NCBI GenBank assembly: GCA_964247055.1
Contig: OZ176057.1
Coordinates: forward strand, 744,001 to 808,000
Direction of reading: 5' to 3'
DNA from: Paragordius varius
Taxonomy: Eukaryota > Nematomorpha
DNA length: 64,000 nt
Below are positions 39,112 to 51,072 of this stretch, in pieces. The position numbers and the translations under genes were made by a program. Position 1 is the stretch's first letter. The number at the start of each line of letters is the position of its first letter. The notes beneath the pieces are model-generated. The model made no database searches and had not been told where the DNA came from. It saw only the letters and a program-made list of their open reading frames with translations.

Positions 39112-39864
39112 CTATCAAAAAAACCTAGACTAAATGTTTTTAACTGGTTAAAGATCCTATATCAGAGTTTTCATATATTGGGATTTTAAATTTTAGTATT
39201 AATAGAGCGTTAATGCATGAAAATTATTTCAATAATTTTCTATAAATATTTAAAATTTTAATATATTTCATGGAAAAATTTAGAGAGTTTTTGTCAAAAA
39301 GCGGTTTTAAACAATAAAACTATTATGAATGATTATTTCGCTTATTTCAATGAATAAAAAATTGTTTTATTGTGTATAATTTTTTTTGATTTTTTGTATA
39401 AATTATTTAATCATAAAATTATTACATGATATAAAAAATAATTGTATAAATATCAAAAAAAATTAATTATACTTATATCTGCTTGTGTTGCATCCTGGGT
39501 GATTTTGGCTCTTTGTGATTCACTTACTATAAAAATGCAAATGATAAATACAGTAAAAATTGAAAAATATACCAAATAAATGTAAAAATTAAGTAGACCA
39601 AAAATATTTTTTCTAAAAGACATCCATATTTTTTAAACCATTTTTTGGGGGCGTCATAAAACATGAAATAGAGATCACACAATTAACAAATTAATTTTAT
39701 AGCCCTATTTTATACATTTTTAATTTTTACTGAATTAAAGGTAAATCAAAACCCTGAAAATTCAAAAAAACAAAATTTATCAACAAAATTAAAAAAATAT
39801 AATAAATACTTTTAGCTTGAATCAATCCAATACCAATCGAAAGAATCAAATATGACAATAACAT
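36374..39864 (-). CDS. Gene C: secreted micro-exon protein, 9 exons
   Basis: Minus-strand exons: 39864..39810, 39526..39473, 39069..38986, 38529..38410, 37849..37733, 37639..37586, 37424..37395, 37313..37302, 36486..36374, giving 212 aa. Exon 1 is a signal peptide (MLLSYLILSIGIGLIQA) ending AAAA|GTATTT. The internal exons of 54, 84, 120, 117, 54, 30 and 12 bp are all multiples of three with both borders phase 1, so any can be skipped without a frameshift. Exon 3 has two cysteines, exon 4 has GDTKAWIF with a possible N-glycosylation site (NATN), exon 5 is basic at its end (RILRIRR), and the last exon ends in RRRRPRP and runs to a TAG. The architecture is that of flatworm micro-exon genes; no known domain was recognised. 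The alternative that the last exon splices onward at ATTG|GTAATT cannot be excluded. Confidence 0.72.
37259..37292. repeat. (TA)n microsatellite in gene C intron 8
   Basis: A perfect AT/TA run lies directly next to the 12-bp exon 8 of gene C, within ten bases of its splice donor. A second long run is at 39073-39111, just upstream of exon 3. Confidence 0.8.
37986..38203. repeat. TA-CAGT MITE copy in gene C intron 4
   Basis: Left end CAGTAAAAAGTGAAATTAAC and inner TAAAAATATAAAGACAAATA; the right end is decayed (TCTTTCTTTTTTTACATTTG). The intron is otherwise featureless. Confidence 0.6.
39551..39732. repeat. TA-CAGT MITE copy in gene C intron 1
   Basis: Starts TA|CAGTAAAAATTGAAAAATAT and ends TAATTTTTACTG. 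It fills most of the 283-bp intron 1. Confidence 0.65.
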
Positions 39865-41514
39865 TAGTGGGGAATTTTAAGGATGTTGATAAAATATTTT
39901 ATTCAAAAATCTAATATTTTTTTGATATTACAAAATATCCCAAATATATATAGATGTATAAGGCAATGTGCAAATATTAATTATTATGCAATAAGTAAAT
40001 AAGCAAATCTATTTTTAAAACATTGTTTGTTAATTAAATACAAAGTCGGCCGGATACATTAATATACATATAATTCAAATATTTGTTTTAGCTATTGGCA
40101 ATCAAGAAAATTTTTCTATTTGCATATAAAAGTTAAAAAGTCCCATTTGTATTTAATTAATTGGGTCAATATGTATACATAAGCAATCAGCAATATACCC
40201 TTAATTTAAACAAATAAACCTTGAGTATTATAAGATTCATTTAAACAAATAAATCTTAACAATGATTTTACCTTATTAATTTAATAAGTCTTGAAACCAT
40301 ATTTCAACGCCAAAAATAATAAATATTTTACTACGGTTGCCAATACAACTTTGGTGTAATAGATTACCTTTTGGGGTTTGGTCTAAAATTATCCACTTTC
40401 GTAGGACCTCTCATAAAATAATTGCTTTCGCTTTTATGGAAATCACAAGGTTTATTAAACGATAAATGTTTCATAAAAAATTATCTTAACTTAGATACAA
40501 TACAATATTAGTTTAATAACTATGCATCTAATTTGATGTGCATGTTATCCAAATATAAATGAATTCAGCAACAAACATATTATATGTCCAAATTAGGGAT
40601 CAAAAGACTATTTTTATTTTTTAAAATGAGTTCGAGCTCAATTCCGAAAAAATCTTGGGTCACTTTGCATATACAGAGATTACACTTAACTGATTACAAG
40701 TAATCAGCTGTTTTAAAAGATTTTATATTTTTGAAAATTTTAGCAATTAAAAATCTAGATATATTTGTAATCAGATGAGGGGTTTAGAAATAAATGGAGA
40801 GTCAGTATTTATACTTTGGTTTATGCTAATTTTTGAATAACACCTGTTTAGGGTCAAATGAAACATAATAGAGTTATGTCCCAAAAGCCAAATACTTTGG
40901 TTTTATCACAATAACTTTACCAACAAATTTTAAATATTTTTTTACTAGAGTTTCATATTTTAAATCCTATTCGCAGTTGTTTATACGCTTTGCTGCATAT
41001 ATGTCGAGGAGGTTTATTAAAACACAAACTTATAAATTTAATATTTATATCATAGTTATTTTGATTCCTAAATGTTTTTCAATTGAAGATGCCTTCAAAA
41101 CAACTGACTTGTTCAAATAGCTTTTCCAATTTATAATTCTAATAGCTAATATCTGTCTAAAAATATTAAAATCTAACTTTTTAAATTTGAGACACTATAA
41201 ATCAGGTAAAAAACCCAGTTATATCTTATAAGCGAGAGACATGATTTTACATGAAAATTTAGTCAATATATACATTCAAGGTATCATTGTTTTTACTTAT
41301 TTATATGTTAGAGTGCTAAACAATAAGATAACAACCAAATTTTTAGTTTTTCAAGTTGTTCGACCTTATTTATCTAGGGCAAAACGTACAAATATAAAGA
41401 CAAATATTTTTTTCTAATAGACACCCATACTTTTTGAATTTTAAGATAACTCATTTCAAACTATAAAGTGGTAATTAAAGATATAAAATTATAACATATG
41501 TAATTTATATATTA
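39865..41514. other. Upstream region of gene C
   Basis: AT-rich sequence without a supported gene. A decayed left half of the TA-CAGT MITE lies at about 41385-41500. The gene C promoter should lie within the first part, but no motif stands out. Confidence 0.4.
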
Positions 41515-43084
41515 AAGTGATCCACATATGTGGAATATTTCGAAACATTATTTGATCTGATAGGAATTTTAAAAAGGTGCATACCATACTAATTTATTGT
41601 GTACTTGGGGGAAAAATCGATTTAAAAAATTATTTTTGCGGACTTTGTTTTGTAAAAGAATGGCATACGGGGCGAGCAGGTAAAAAGAGGGCCTAAATCA
41701 AAAAAGCGAGACGACTATGATCGGTTTCAATCGAAAATAACAAAACAAAAATCATATTTGATGCATAATCCAACACGTTCTCCAGAATATTGTCTCAAAC
41801 ACACGTTTGTGGACTTCTGTTTTTAAAAATCCCGTTTTTCACACGGGGTGGGCCCCAACTGGAGGCCTATTTCAAAAAAAGGGCGAAGCTATTGTCGGGG
41901 CATTCATTAATGATTATATTTTTTCCGAAGTTTGGATTTGAATGGTTCTACCGGTTTCCCAGTACTAGATCACAAAGCCAGCATTTTCCATTTTTATAAA
42001 TATATAGATTACCACAAATAATGTTTTATTATCCATATATTTACATCCTATACATATGATAGATACTCCTTACCCGCAGCTCATCAAAGAAACGCTTGAC
42101 TAAAATTTTTGCCTTTTAACGGGGAATACGTGGAATCCATATTGAATTTTTACGGTCTCACACCTAGGGCAAAAAATAGATTTAAAAAATTATTTTTGTG
42201 GACTTTGTTTTTTGAAAAAAAATGGCATTTTACGGGGGTAGCGGATAAAAAGAGGGCCTAAATCAAAAAAGTGAGTCGATGTTCGGCGCAAAAATAAGTA
42301 AACAAAAATCATATTTGAAATTGAATGGTCCATCACGTTCTCCAGAAAATTGTCTCAGAGACACGATTTTAGACTTCTGTTTTCAAAAAAACCCGTTTTT
42401 CACACGGGGTGGGCCCGAACTGGGGGCCTATTTCAAAAATCAGGCGAAGCTATTGTCGTGGCATTCATCAATGATTATATTTCTTCGAAGTTTGGATTTG
42501 AATGGTTCTACCGGTTTTTCGGTGCGAGATCACAAAGCTAGCATTTTCCATTTTTATAAATATATAGATTACCATAAATAATATTTTATTATCCATATAT
42601 TTTTTAACATCCTATACATATGATAGATACTCCTTACCCAGCAGCTATCATCAAAGAAACGCTTGACTAAAATTTTTGCCTTTTAACAGGGAATATGTGG
42701 AATCCATATTGAATGTTATTTTGAAAAAAATGGCATTTTACGGGGGGAGCGGGTAAAAAGAGGGCCTAAATCAAAAAAGCGAGACGACTATGTTCGGCGC
42801 AATCGAAAATAACTAAACAAATCATATTTGATATTGAATGGTCCAACACGTTCTCCAGAAAATTGTCTGAAAGACACGATTTTTGTGGACTTCTGTTTTC
42901 ACAAAAAAACCGTTTTTTACACGGGGTGGGCCCGAACTGGGGGCCTATTTCAAAAAACAAGCGAAGCTATTGTCGTGGCATTCATTAATGATTATATTTC
43001 TTCGAAGTTTGGATTTGAATGGGTCCACCGGTTTTCCGGTACCAGATCACAAAGCCAGCATTTTCCATTTTTTAAAATATATAG
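41515..43084 (-). repeat. R1 repeat, copy 3: head unit in three tandem copies
   Basis: Three head-to-tail copies of the R1 head (each ~450-550 bp, about 41620-42060, 42061-42615 and 42616-43084) lie in reverse orientation to copies 1 and 2. Each has AAATGGCATTTTACGGGG (or close), CACGGGGTGGGCCC and TACCGGTTTTCC-type landmarks and ends in ATTTTTATAAATATATAGAT. The left flank (41515-41640, with CCACATATGTGGA) is shared with copy 4 at 53.8 kb. None of the short frames is conserved as protein. Confidence 0.75.
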
Positions 43085-43109
43085 ATAATATATATATATA
43101 TATATATAT

Positions 43110-43245
43110 ATCATAACACACTTTGCCATTTCAAACAATGAGTTTAACTAAAAAAATCAAGATTTAAAAATTTTCATTGTGGTGAAAAATATTTGTCTTT
43201 ATATTTTTACGTTTTGTCTATATAATTTCAATTTTTACACTATAT
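43110..43245. repeat. TA-CAGT MITE, right half
   Basis: Carries ATTTGTCTTTATATTTTTAC, then GTTTTGTCTATATAATTTCA and TTTTTACA, the mirror-image end of the family. The left half is replaced by the R1 copy and a TA run. Confidence 0.55.
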
Positions 43246-43521
43246 CTTGTGGTATCAAAATTCATTTTAATAAATTCATTCAATTATAGCTAGATAATTC
43301 CAATATTAATAAAATAACGTTTCAGCGTAAACAATATCCAATAATTTTCTTTATGTTTTTAACAATTTGTCTGTATAATTCTAATTTATACGTTGGGATG
43401 AAACACATCTCATCCTACTATTTGGGTTGTGCTGGTTTTCGAATGTAATTAAGAAATGGTAGATCTATTATCTACTTTAAACTCATTTCTGATTATTTTA
43501 AGTGTTTTTGTTATTTTTTAC

Positions 43522-43569
<48 letters not shown>
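43522..43569. repeat. (GATA)n microsatellite
   Basis: About twelve uninterrupted TAGA/GATA tetranucleotide units. Confidence 0.95.
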
Positions 43570-44054
43570 TATAATTTCGTTTTATGTTTCATCGGCGTTT
43601 TTTGTACAAATATTTTCTTTTATGTTCAATACTGAATTGTTAGATAATATTAAAGGTATATTATTGTTTGAACATCTATTTCTTAGCTAGCTGGCAATAA
43701 TATATTTACGTAAGTTACAACGCGAAATATCAAGATAAATATACAGTAGAGAAATAATATAGGCCATTTTGGTACCTTTATAATGGCTAAATAGATATTT
43801 AAATAATTGCAAACATGATAATTACGTTTATTCTACATTAGCAATTAAAATAAAAGCCCTTTAAGCCAATAAAAATTCCAAAATCACCAATAAAAATTCT
43901 CCTTACTTTGCGTTAAAAAATGAGCTTAATCAAATAAAACGATACTGATATATATCTCTAATTAATCAGAGAAAGGGGCTTATTTACGTTTTTTTGTTTA
44001 ATCTTTAAATAAAAAAGCCTTTTAAAATATTTTCACTTAGCAAAATTTGTTAAT

Positions 44055-47000
44055 ATGAACATTTTATTCTCTATAATAATTGCATTAGTGATTGGAGCAT
44101 ATTCCAGGGTTTCCACTTTAAAAAGTATGTATGCATATATATATATATATATTTCAAAAAATGTTTTTTAGTTATTTTTTGGATTTTAATTATATTTAAG
44201 GGTGATTAGCACAAAAGGCTTCGCGGGCCCCATTTTAAAATATGGGCATCCATAAAACAAATTTTTTTTGTGTAATTTAATAAGAAAAATTATTATAACA
44301 TTACATCTACTATTAAAATCAACAATCATTTGCACTTAAATTTTAAAAATATATTTTATAGTTATATTTTTTTTTTCGTGGACCTTATGCTGACACCCCC
44401 CTGAATTAAATCATTATATTATTATCAAAAGCCAATTCTAACTTTTTCGTAGCTAAGAATTTTAGCACCTATATGTAGTTGTGAATAATTTATATAACAA
44501 ATTATATTTTATTAGGTGGAAGTGGGAATGAACAATTGCCGGTGTCAAATATGGACGACGGAACAACTAATATGCAAGATAGAGTAAAAATTGAAATTAT
44601 ATAAAAGACAAAATCTTAAAAGATAAATTTTTAATTTTTTGAAAAAGACAGCTATAGTTTTAACCTTGTTTACCATGTATAAAATATATAAGTTAATTTT
44701 GAGATGATATAAGTGAAAATAATGCCAATTTACATCTCTATTTTCAATATTGAAACCCATATTAAATGAGTTTCCAAAAGCTTACTTTGTGAAAAAATAT
44801 TTACATTTTAGTTTTTACATTTTATCTGTATAATTTTACAATTTTTATTGTAATTATTAAAGTGTCAAGAATTTTCGCGAAGGTCGGTAAAACCACTCTG
44901 TAGAAAGAAGTAAATCATTTTTTAATATCACCAGATTTAATGACACCCAAAAAGAAACAATGAATTTGGCTTATCCTGTCCTAAAATCTGATGGTTTGTT
45001 TAATTTATTTTTTTATTTTTTTTTATTTAAATTTTTCAGTTCAATGAATATGCTATACTTTCTCATCCATAAATTAAGAAATTAAAACGCCAAAACTTAA
45101 AAAATAAAACAATATTTTTATAAAAAAAATTTTTCACCTTGGTTTTAACATAATTTTGTATTTAAATCTATGAATGGGGTCATTCAGTTAATATTTGTAT
45201 ATACATTTTATGTTTTTTTTAAATTTTTCTCTGGCCAATTAGATTAATAAAACGGAACGGCTTATAAGAGTTAGGCAGTGAAAATTGAAATTATTTAGAC
45301 AAAACCAAAATAATAACCATACTTTTTGAACTTTAATTTTTACCATACAAAACATAAATTATACATTTGAATATAATTGAGTGGGTGAACTAACATCTAT
45401 AACTCTTTTCGTTATTTTACAACTTAAAATAATTATTTTTATTTTTAAAAAAAATACTAAAAAATTAAAATTATTAACACTTCGATTCAAATTAGGGTAT
45501 CTAAATACCCCAGACTAAATTTGAGTTAGAATTTTTAAAAAATTACTGAAGGAAACGGTCCCAATTTAAATTTATGCTTCTATCCTAATAAAAATTATAT
45601 AAAGATTCCAAAATATCTAAATAAAATTTTGTTTTGAAAAAAAAAGTTCCATGTCAAACTACTTTGACGCCATTTTTATTTTATGAAATATTGGCAAAAT
45701 ATCGTTTTCATTTAATTTAAAGGGTAAAATTAAAGCTAATTTTTTATTTAAATTTTTTTTAACATTGATAGAAATAAAAAAAGCGGTTTATTTTGTATAA
45801 TTTTTCAATTTTACCATTGCACACATGTCAAGTTGACTAAATTTTTCCCTTTCGGTTTTAGCTTAAAATATGTAATATCAAGTATTTTTGAATAAATTTT
45901 TTTATATATTTCGGTTTATTAATGTTGTATAAGTGCAAAATTTTCACATGGTTTTGATTCCTTCCATATCTTTGAAAAATTTAAATTTTAAACAGGCCTG
46001 GGGTATTTAACTACCCCAATTTGAATCGAAGGACTAAAATGAATGTGTTGTATCCAAGTGTTAAAACAGTAAAAACTAAAAAGATAACCATACATTCCCA
46101 TAGAACACATAAATTATAAATTTAATATGTATAATTGAGTGGGTGCAAAACTAACATCTCTCTTTATTTCTATTCATTTTGCAACTCTTAACAAAATTTC
46201 GAGAAAAAGGCATAGTAGTATTTGTTTAAAAATTTGTCTTTTTATTTTTTACGTTTTGTGTGTAAAATTTCAATTTTAAATCTGTTATATGAATATTTTG
46301 AGATATTGTTCATATAATTATGCGAAAAAACAAAATCCTTATTTTTCTTAAATGAAATTTCGGTAAAAACTTTTTTACAAAACCAAATAGCTACATTTAA
46401 TAGGTTAAAATGTAAATACCAGGCAAATATTTTTATTTAAAAAACCATATTGTCATGACCTTGTTTTTTTAATTATAACTCTAGGTTGCAAAAGGTGATT
46501 AGAGATGTTTTGTTTGAACACTCAAGTATATATATAACCTCAAAATTGTAATTATATAATTTCAAGGTTTAAAATACTATGCTTGTATTGTTAAAACATA
46601 TATTTGCCCAGTATTTACATTTGGGTTGGATAATTTATAAAAATTTTCTACTGTATATAGCTAACAAGTCATCTTTAATTAATTTTGTTAATTTTAATTA
46701 TGTTTATTAGGTGGGCTATCGCTTGTTACATGGATAAGAAATGAACCGAACGTATTAATCAATGAAACGTTATGGGTAAAATTTAAATTTTATTTTTTAC
46801 AAAGTATTAAATATCACTAAAATTCAAATAAACAGAAATATGCTTTTTTTAAAAAGGTGTTTTCTTTTAATCCGAGCATTGAAAATATATTCAATAACTT
46901 ATTACAAATTGAATACAGTGAAATTTTAAATCATACGGATAAAACGGAAAACCAAAAGATAATATTTTATCAAAGGACAACCATGCTTTTTAGTACCGCT

Positions 47001-49857
47001 ATTTTTTTTACCTAAAAATTATGTAATTAAAATCGTTAAACTATTGTATTACCAATTTACACATCCATCTATTGGCAAAAATGAGTTATATTGATAAAAA
47101 GTTGTTATGATTGGAAAAATATGGTGTTGTCTTTTTTCCAAAATGTGATTTTTACGTTTTGTCCATATAATTTCAATTTTTATCTAATTTTTCTATCTAT
47201 ACAATGTATGTCAGTTATGTCCCCAAAGTCCCATTCTTAAAATTTCAAAAACAATGTGTCAACTTCGTACACTATCAACCCTAAATACGAAAATGGAGAA
47301 AGCCGATATATTTACACTACATAAATTTCTTCCCACGTAAGCAGCAATTTTAAAAATAAAAACAAAATTAATAAGTATTTATATATTATACAAAAGAAAA
47401 ATGATATAATTTGATAAAAGCGTTAAAATAATAAGTCAAGTCGTTTATAAAGAAAAAAATCAATGTTTGTAAAATACTATATATTTTTGCAAAAAATTTT
47501 CTTTATTTTTACATAATTTTAACAAAATATGTACGTAAATTGCAATTTTAAGGCAAAAAATCCAAAATTTATAAATTTTAAACATTTAATATTTTTATAA
47601 GTTCGCACGGCTTCTGAAACCTTGAATAGTTGGGCGCGGACTCTTGAAGCTGAAAAATGTATATTCCAAACGTTCTAATATAACCAAAATCTAAGTTTGA
47701 TTATTGTATTTATTTAAACTTCTCTAAAAATTTGCCAAATTATGATAACACTGTTTAAGGCAAATTTGATTTTCTTTGTTCATTGGAAAAATGTTGGCCT
47801 GTAGCCAGCTTATCTTCTTTGAAAAAATGTAGCGGATATCTAATTTAACTAACTTTTATTTCGATTTAGAAATACATTGTTAATATGAATCAAATAAGAT
47901 TGAAATCCTTTATATTATTATACAGAGTTGCCATAATTTTCATTTAAAAAACATTAATGCTAAAAAAATAAACATTTTTTCAAAGTTTATTGGGCAAAAT
48001 ATTGTGATTTTTGGCACCCTATTATAGATCTGCGATGTGGGTTTCCAAACAATGTCAATTCAATTTTAATTTTTATATTAAATTTATGTAATTTAGATAT
48101 ATATTATATTATACTTGACTTTTTGACTAAAAAATTTTGAATTCTTTCTTTAACATTAAACCAGGGGCGGATTGCATTTTTGGGTTAAAAAATTTGACGG
48201 GCCGGACTTGCATATATGGGCCTTAACAAATATTTAATTAGATTATAAATATAGGACTGTAAAACTAGTATTTATTTTAACATTTTTTCCGCTAGATTTC
48301 AATGTCAAAATTTGGAAAGATTAATTAAGAAGTTTGTTAAACTAAATCAATCTTAATGAGATTTTGTAAAATTTTGTAACTAAAATCTCTTCTAGGCTAC
48401 AGAGATATTTTGGAGGGCCGCGTGTATCATACACCCCTGTTATCGACATAATCTCTCAAATTATATAAATTCTCAATATTAACCATTACGTCGAAGATTA
48501 AATCTGAATTGGAACCATTTTTAAACATAAGTTTTTAGGATTTTTTTGATTATATTATCTTTTTTGGCTGTTGGAAAATACAGTCCGCTAACTTGAAACA
48601 TAATTAAATGTAACAAACATATAAATAAAATGTATGGTTACATAAATTAGAAAAATATAACAATAAAAAGACAACCATTTTTTTAAAATGACAACTATAC
48701 TCTTTCAAACCTTGATTTTTGCCATATATAAATTTAACTAAATAAGAATTTCGAATTATATAATCGATTTAAATTTTTATTTTATACTGCAAAAACCGAA
48801 ATTTGAGTTATGTATGTTCAATGAAATTACGGTCTATAAAATATGGTTGCCTTTATTAATTTTTTTAATGTTTTCTTGTTTATCTGTATGAACTCTATAT
48901 ATATATATATATATATTAATATAGCCCAATAGGTATGTTACTTTAAAATTATCTAATTTTATATTTAGCTATCAATTACAAGGTTTATTCTAATTCGTAT
49001 TATTTACTTCAAACATGGAATTTATGATAATATTCTCTTAATTTTAGATTAGACATGCATGTCATGAAAACATCAAAGCTAATCCTTATCGGACCTGTGC
49101 CCAATCTGATCTTAAAAAGTATTTAATTTTTAATGTAAAAAAATTAGAGTACCTGTCATTAAACACTTTAAGTGGATTACTCCATTAAACATTATAAGTT
49201 GCTCTTTATATTTATTAAGTTAGTATTTTAAAATTTATTTAGCCCACAGTCTTAATAAATAATGTGGTTCATTCATATAACCTCCTCAAGACAAGCTCTT
49301 CTCAAATTTATAAATAATTATAATCTATAATTAATTTCGCATAAAAATATCTAATATAGGGATTATTTACAGTTCAAAATTATTAATTGAAAATATGATT
49401 GAGTATAGATATAATATAAAATAACAGATTTTTATGTGAAATTGTTTATTTAAAAAAGTTTGATTCTGTGATGATATATTAATACGTGTATCATAATTTA
49501 AATCTGAATTTAAGACTAACTTAAATTAAGAAATTCAATGTATTTAAGGAATCTACTAAAATATTTAAGGACTATACGTGTTAAAGGACACTCTCACAGT
49601 GCAAATGTTATATAATAGTTAGGATAATAATTATAAACCAGAATATTTTATAACTTTTAATAACCTAATATAAACCTTAAGATTCATTTAATATGCATAT
49701 ATATGATGTATATCATATGAAAACTCTCTTTTGTTTATATTTTACTAAGTAATTTATTGGAAGAGGAAAAATGCACATTTCGAAAGATATTATCCAAAAT
49801 AAATTTTATCCATACATATTTAATAAGCAATAAATTAGATTTAAAAACGTATACAAC

Positions 49858-49891
<34 letters not shown>

Positions 49892-50081
49892 CAGGATTTT
49901 ATGCCATTTATTTTTTAATTAATTATTTAGTTATAGTACCCTAAAAACTTAGAAATTATTTTTATTCAGATACCTTATTTACTAACATTAATGCCTTTTT
50001 AGACGATTCAATGCGTCAGATATATCACAAATCATAACTGATACTGTAACCATAGACGAATTAAGTATGATTGAATGTTAA
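44055..50081 (+). CDS. Gene D: secreted multi-micro-exon protein, candidate model
   Basis: Proposed exons: 44055..44124 (signal peptide MNILFSIIIALVIGA, phase 1), 44516..44583, 44863..44882, 44935..44993 (59 bp, AYPVLKSDG), 46711..46775 (TWIRNEPN), 47215..47336, and 50003..50081 with the stop. Phases run 1, 0, 2, 1, 0, 2, giving 160 aa. Exons 1, 4 and 5 have clear counterparts in gene E and are the firmest. Exons 2 and 3 look like one ancestral exon split by a MITE. Exon 49048..49118 (ACHENIKANPYRTCAQ) has the same phases as 47215..47336 and could replace it, also in frame. A further exon-like block at 47601 (RTASETLNSWARTLEAEK) does not fit the chain. The protein is presumably secreted; its function is unknown. 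The downstream half of the model is tentative. Confidence 0.55.
44197..44403. mobile_element. hAT-like MITE in gene D intron 1
   Basis: The decayed left end (AAGGGTGATTAGCACAAAAG, then GCGGGCCCC) and right end (GTGGACC...CTGACACCCCCCTG) match the hAT MITEs at 48162 and 50791. The flanks AATTATAT and AATTAAAT suggest an imperfect 8-bp duplication. Confidence 0.55.
44579..44852. repeat. TA-CAGT MITE splitting an exon of gene D
   Basis: The left end TA|GAGTAAAAATTGAAATTATA and right end ACAATTTTTATTG|TA enclose the usual inverted AAAGACA.CTATAG motifs. Open coding sequence runs right up to its left edge (...NMQDR) and a Cys-containing segment starts eleven bases after its right edge (CQEFSR), so the element seems to sit inside a former exon. 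The left terminus itself offers AGA|GTAAAA as a donor. Confidence 0.6.
45276..46282. repeat. TA-CAGT MITE interrupted by another element, gene D intron 3
   Basis: A left end (GCAGTGAAAATTGAAATTAT) near 45276 and a right end (TTTTTACGTTTTGTGTGTAA...) near 46260 are far apart because a ~550-bp element (45480-46032) lies between them. A second internal left-type end is at ~46066, and a further decayed piece is at about 46400-46640. Confidence 0.5.
45480..46032. mobile_element. Unclassified DNA element with CTTCGATTCAAATT inverted ends
   Basis: The left end CTTCGATTCAAATTAGGGTA continues to ...AAATACCCCAG. The right end is its reverse complement, ending ...AATTTGAATCGAAG. The inverted repeats are ~40 bp with few mismatches. 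A third end of the same family is at 62132. The flanks TTAACA and ACTAAA might be remnants of a TTAA-type target, which would suggest piggyBac, but this is weak. No coding capacity. Confidence 0.55.
46916..47184. repeat. TA-CAGT MITE in gene D intron 4
   Basis: Starts TA|CAGTGAAATTTTAAATCATA with ACGGATAAAAC inside; ends TTTTGTCCATATAATTTCAA then TTTTTATC. The exon 47215 acceptor lies 30 bp past its right end, so the polypyrimidine stretch of that acceptor is partly MITE-derived. Confidence 0.6.
48162..48439. mobile_element. hAT-like MITE
   Basis: Begins CAGGGGCGGATTGCA with GGGCCGGACTTGCATATATG inside; ends GGGCCGCG...CACCCCTG. The interior matches the element at 50791 (ATGGGC.TTAACAAATATTT). 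The target duplication is not convincing. Confidence 0.6.
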
Positions 50082-50790
50082 ATGCATTTTCATCTTTTAT
50101 AAATATTACGGTTATTTATATTACTGATCTATTAGCTTTAGGAGTTTTATTTATCGATATTTAAGTGCGATATTTGTGGTTTTATATCGAAAAGTCAAAA
50201 ATATCCATGAATTTAAATTATAAGTTTTGATATTTTTCTATAAATTTGATGGAAACATCTTACTATTTTTCAATCCAAATACGACAATCATCGAATGAAT
50301 AAAGCCATTTATAAAATTATTTATAAGATACTTTACTATAAAAAAAACTGAAGTTTGCATTTATGCAAATCAAACATAATTTAATATGATTACTAGATAA
50401 CAAGGAAAGGAATTCAATTATTTTGGAAGTTTAAGTTAATTTTCTCAACAGAAAAAAATAACTTTACACTGAAAAATTGAAAAAATTTAAAAGATTGGTT
50501 GTTTTCAGTATTATGTCAATCTTTTTTTTTAGTTTAAGGGACACTATCAACCAATCTGTATTTATTGTTGAAACATTAAAAAAGCCTGTGAAGTAAAATG
50601 GATCTTTTAATTTTGATTTTGTTAAAATGTAACATGTTTTAAAATCATCAATAAACATCCGTATATTTTCAAAACTAAATTGATTTACGATAAAACGTTT
50701 GTACTAGATTCTTAAATTAACACAAACAGCTCGATTAACTTTTTGAGTCAGCAGATGTACCGGGTGATGTAATGGAACTACATTCTAAAT

Positions 50791-51072
50791 CAGGGTGTCC
50801 AACACAAATGGCTCGGGCCGCATTTTTTTATCAGAAAATTCGGCGGACCCGATTAGCAAAATATATGGGCATTAACAAATATTTTATTTAATTATTATAA
50901 GCATAAGAATGCAAAAGTACAATTTTAACATTTATTGCTAGTTTAATGAAATTTAGAAAGTTTTATTCATATAATTTGTTTGAAATCATCAATTTACATA
51001 GATTTCCTACAATTTTTGTATTTAAATTGCTCACGAGCTAAAATATTTTAGATGGCTTGTTGAACACCCTTG
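50791..51072. mobile_element. hAT-like MITE
   Basis: Begins CAGGGTGTCCAACACAAATG and GGGCCGC; ends GGCTTGTTGAACACCCTTG. Both ends fit the hAT pattern. The flanks TTCTAAAT and TCTAATCT are an imperfect duplication. Non-coding, 282 bp. Confidence 0.7.

Noticed and set aside
40360-40450. Possible minus-strand exon (PTKVDNFRPNPK) upstream of gene C
   Set aside because: It has an AG and a fair donor but no frame partner and no start; it could be a 5' untranslated exon, which sequence alone cannot show.
41790-43116. Several overlapping frames with MIIF...GSTGFP-like endings, also at 940-1167, 27536-27745 and 53369-53630
   Set aside because: They all fall in the R1 head unit on either strand and the frame breaks differently in each copy, so they are repeat sequence rather than genes.
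43522-43569. Tandem GATA repeat considered as a CRISPR-like array
   Set aside because: It is a plain tetranucleotide microsatellite with no spacers, in a eukaryotic context.
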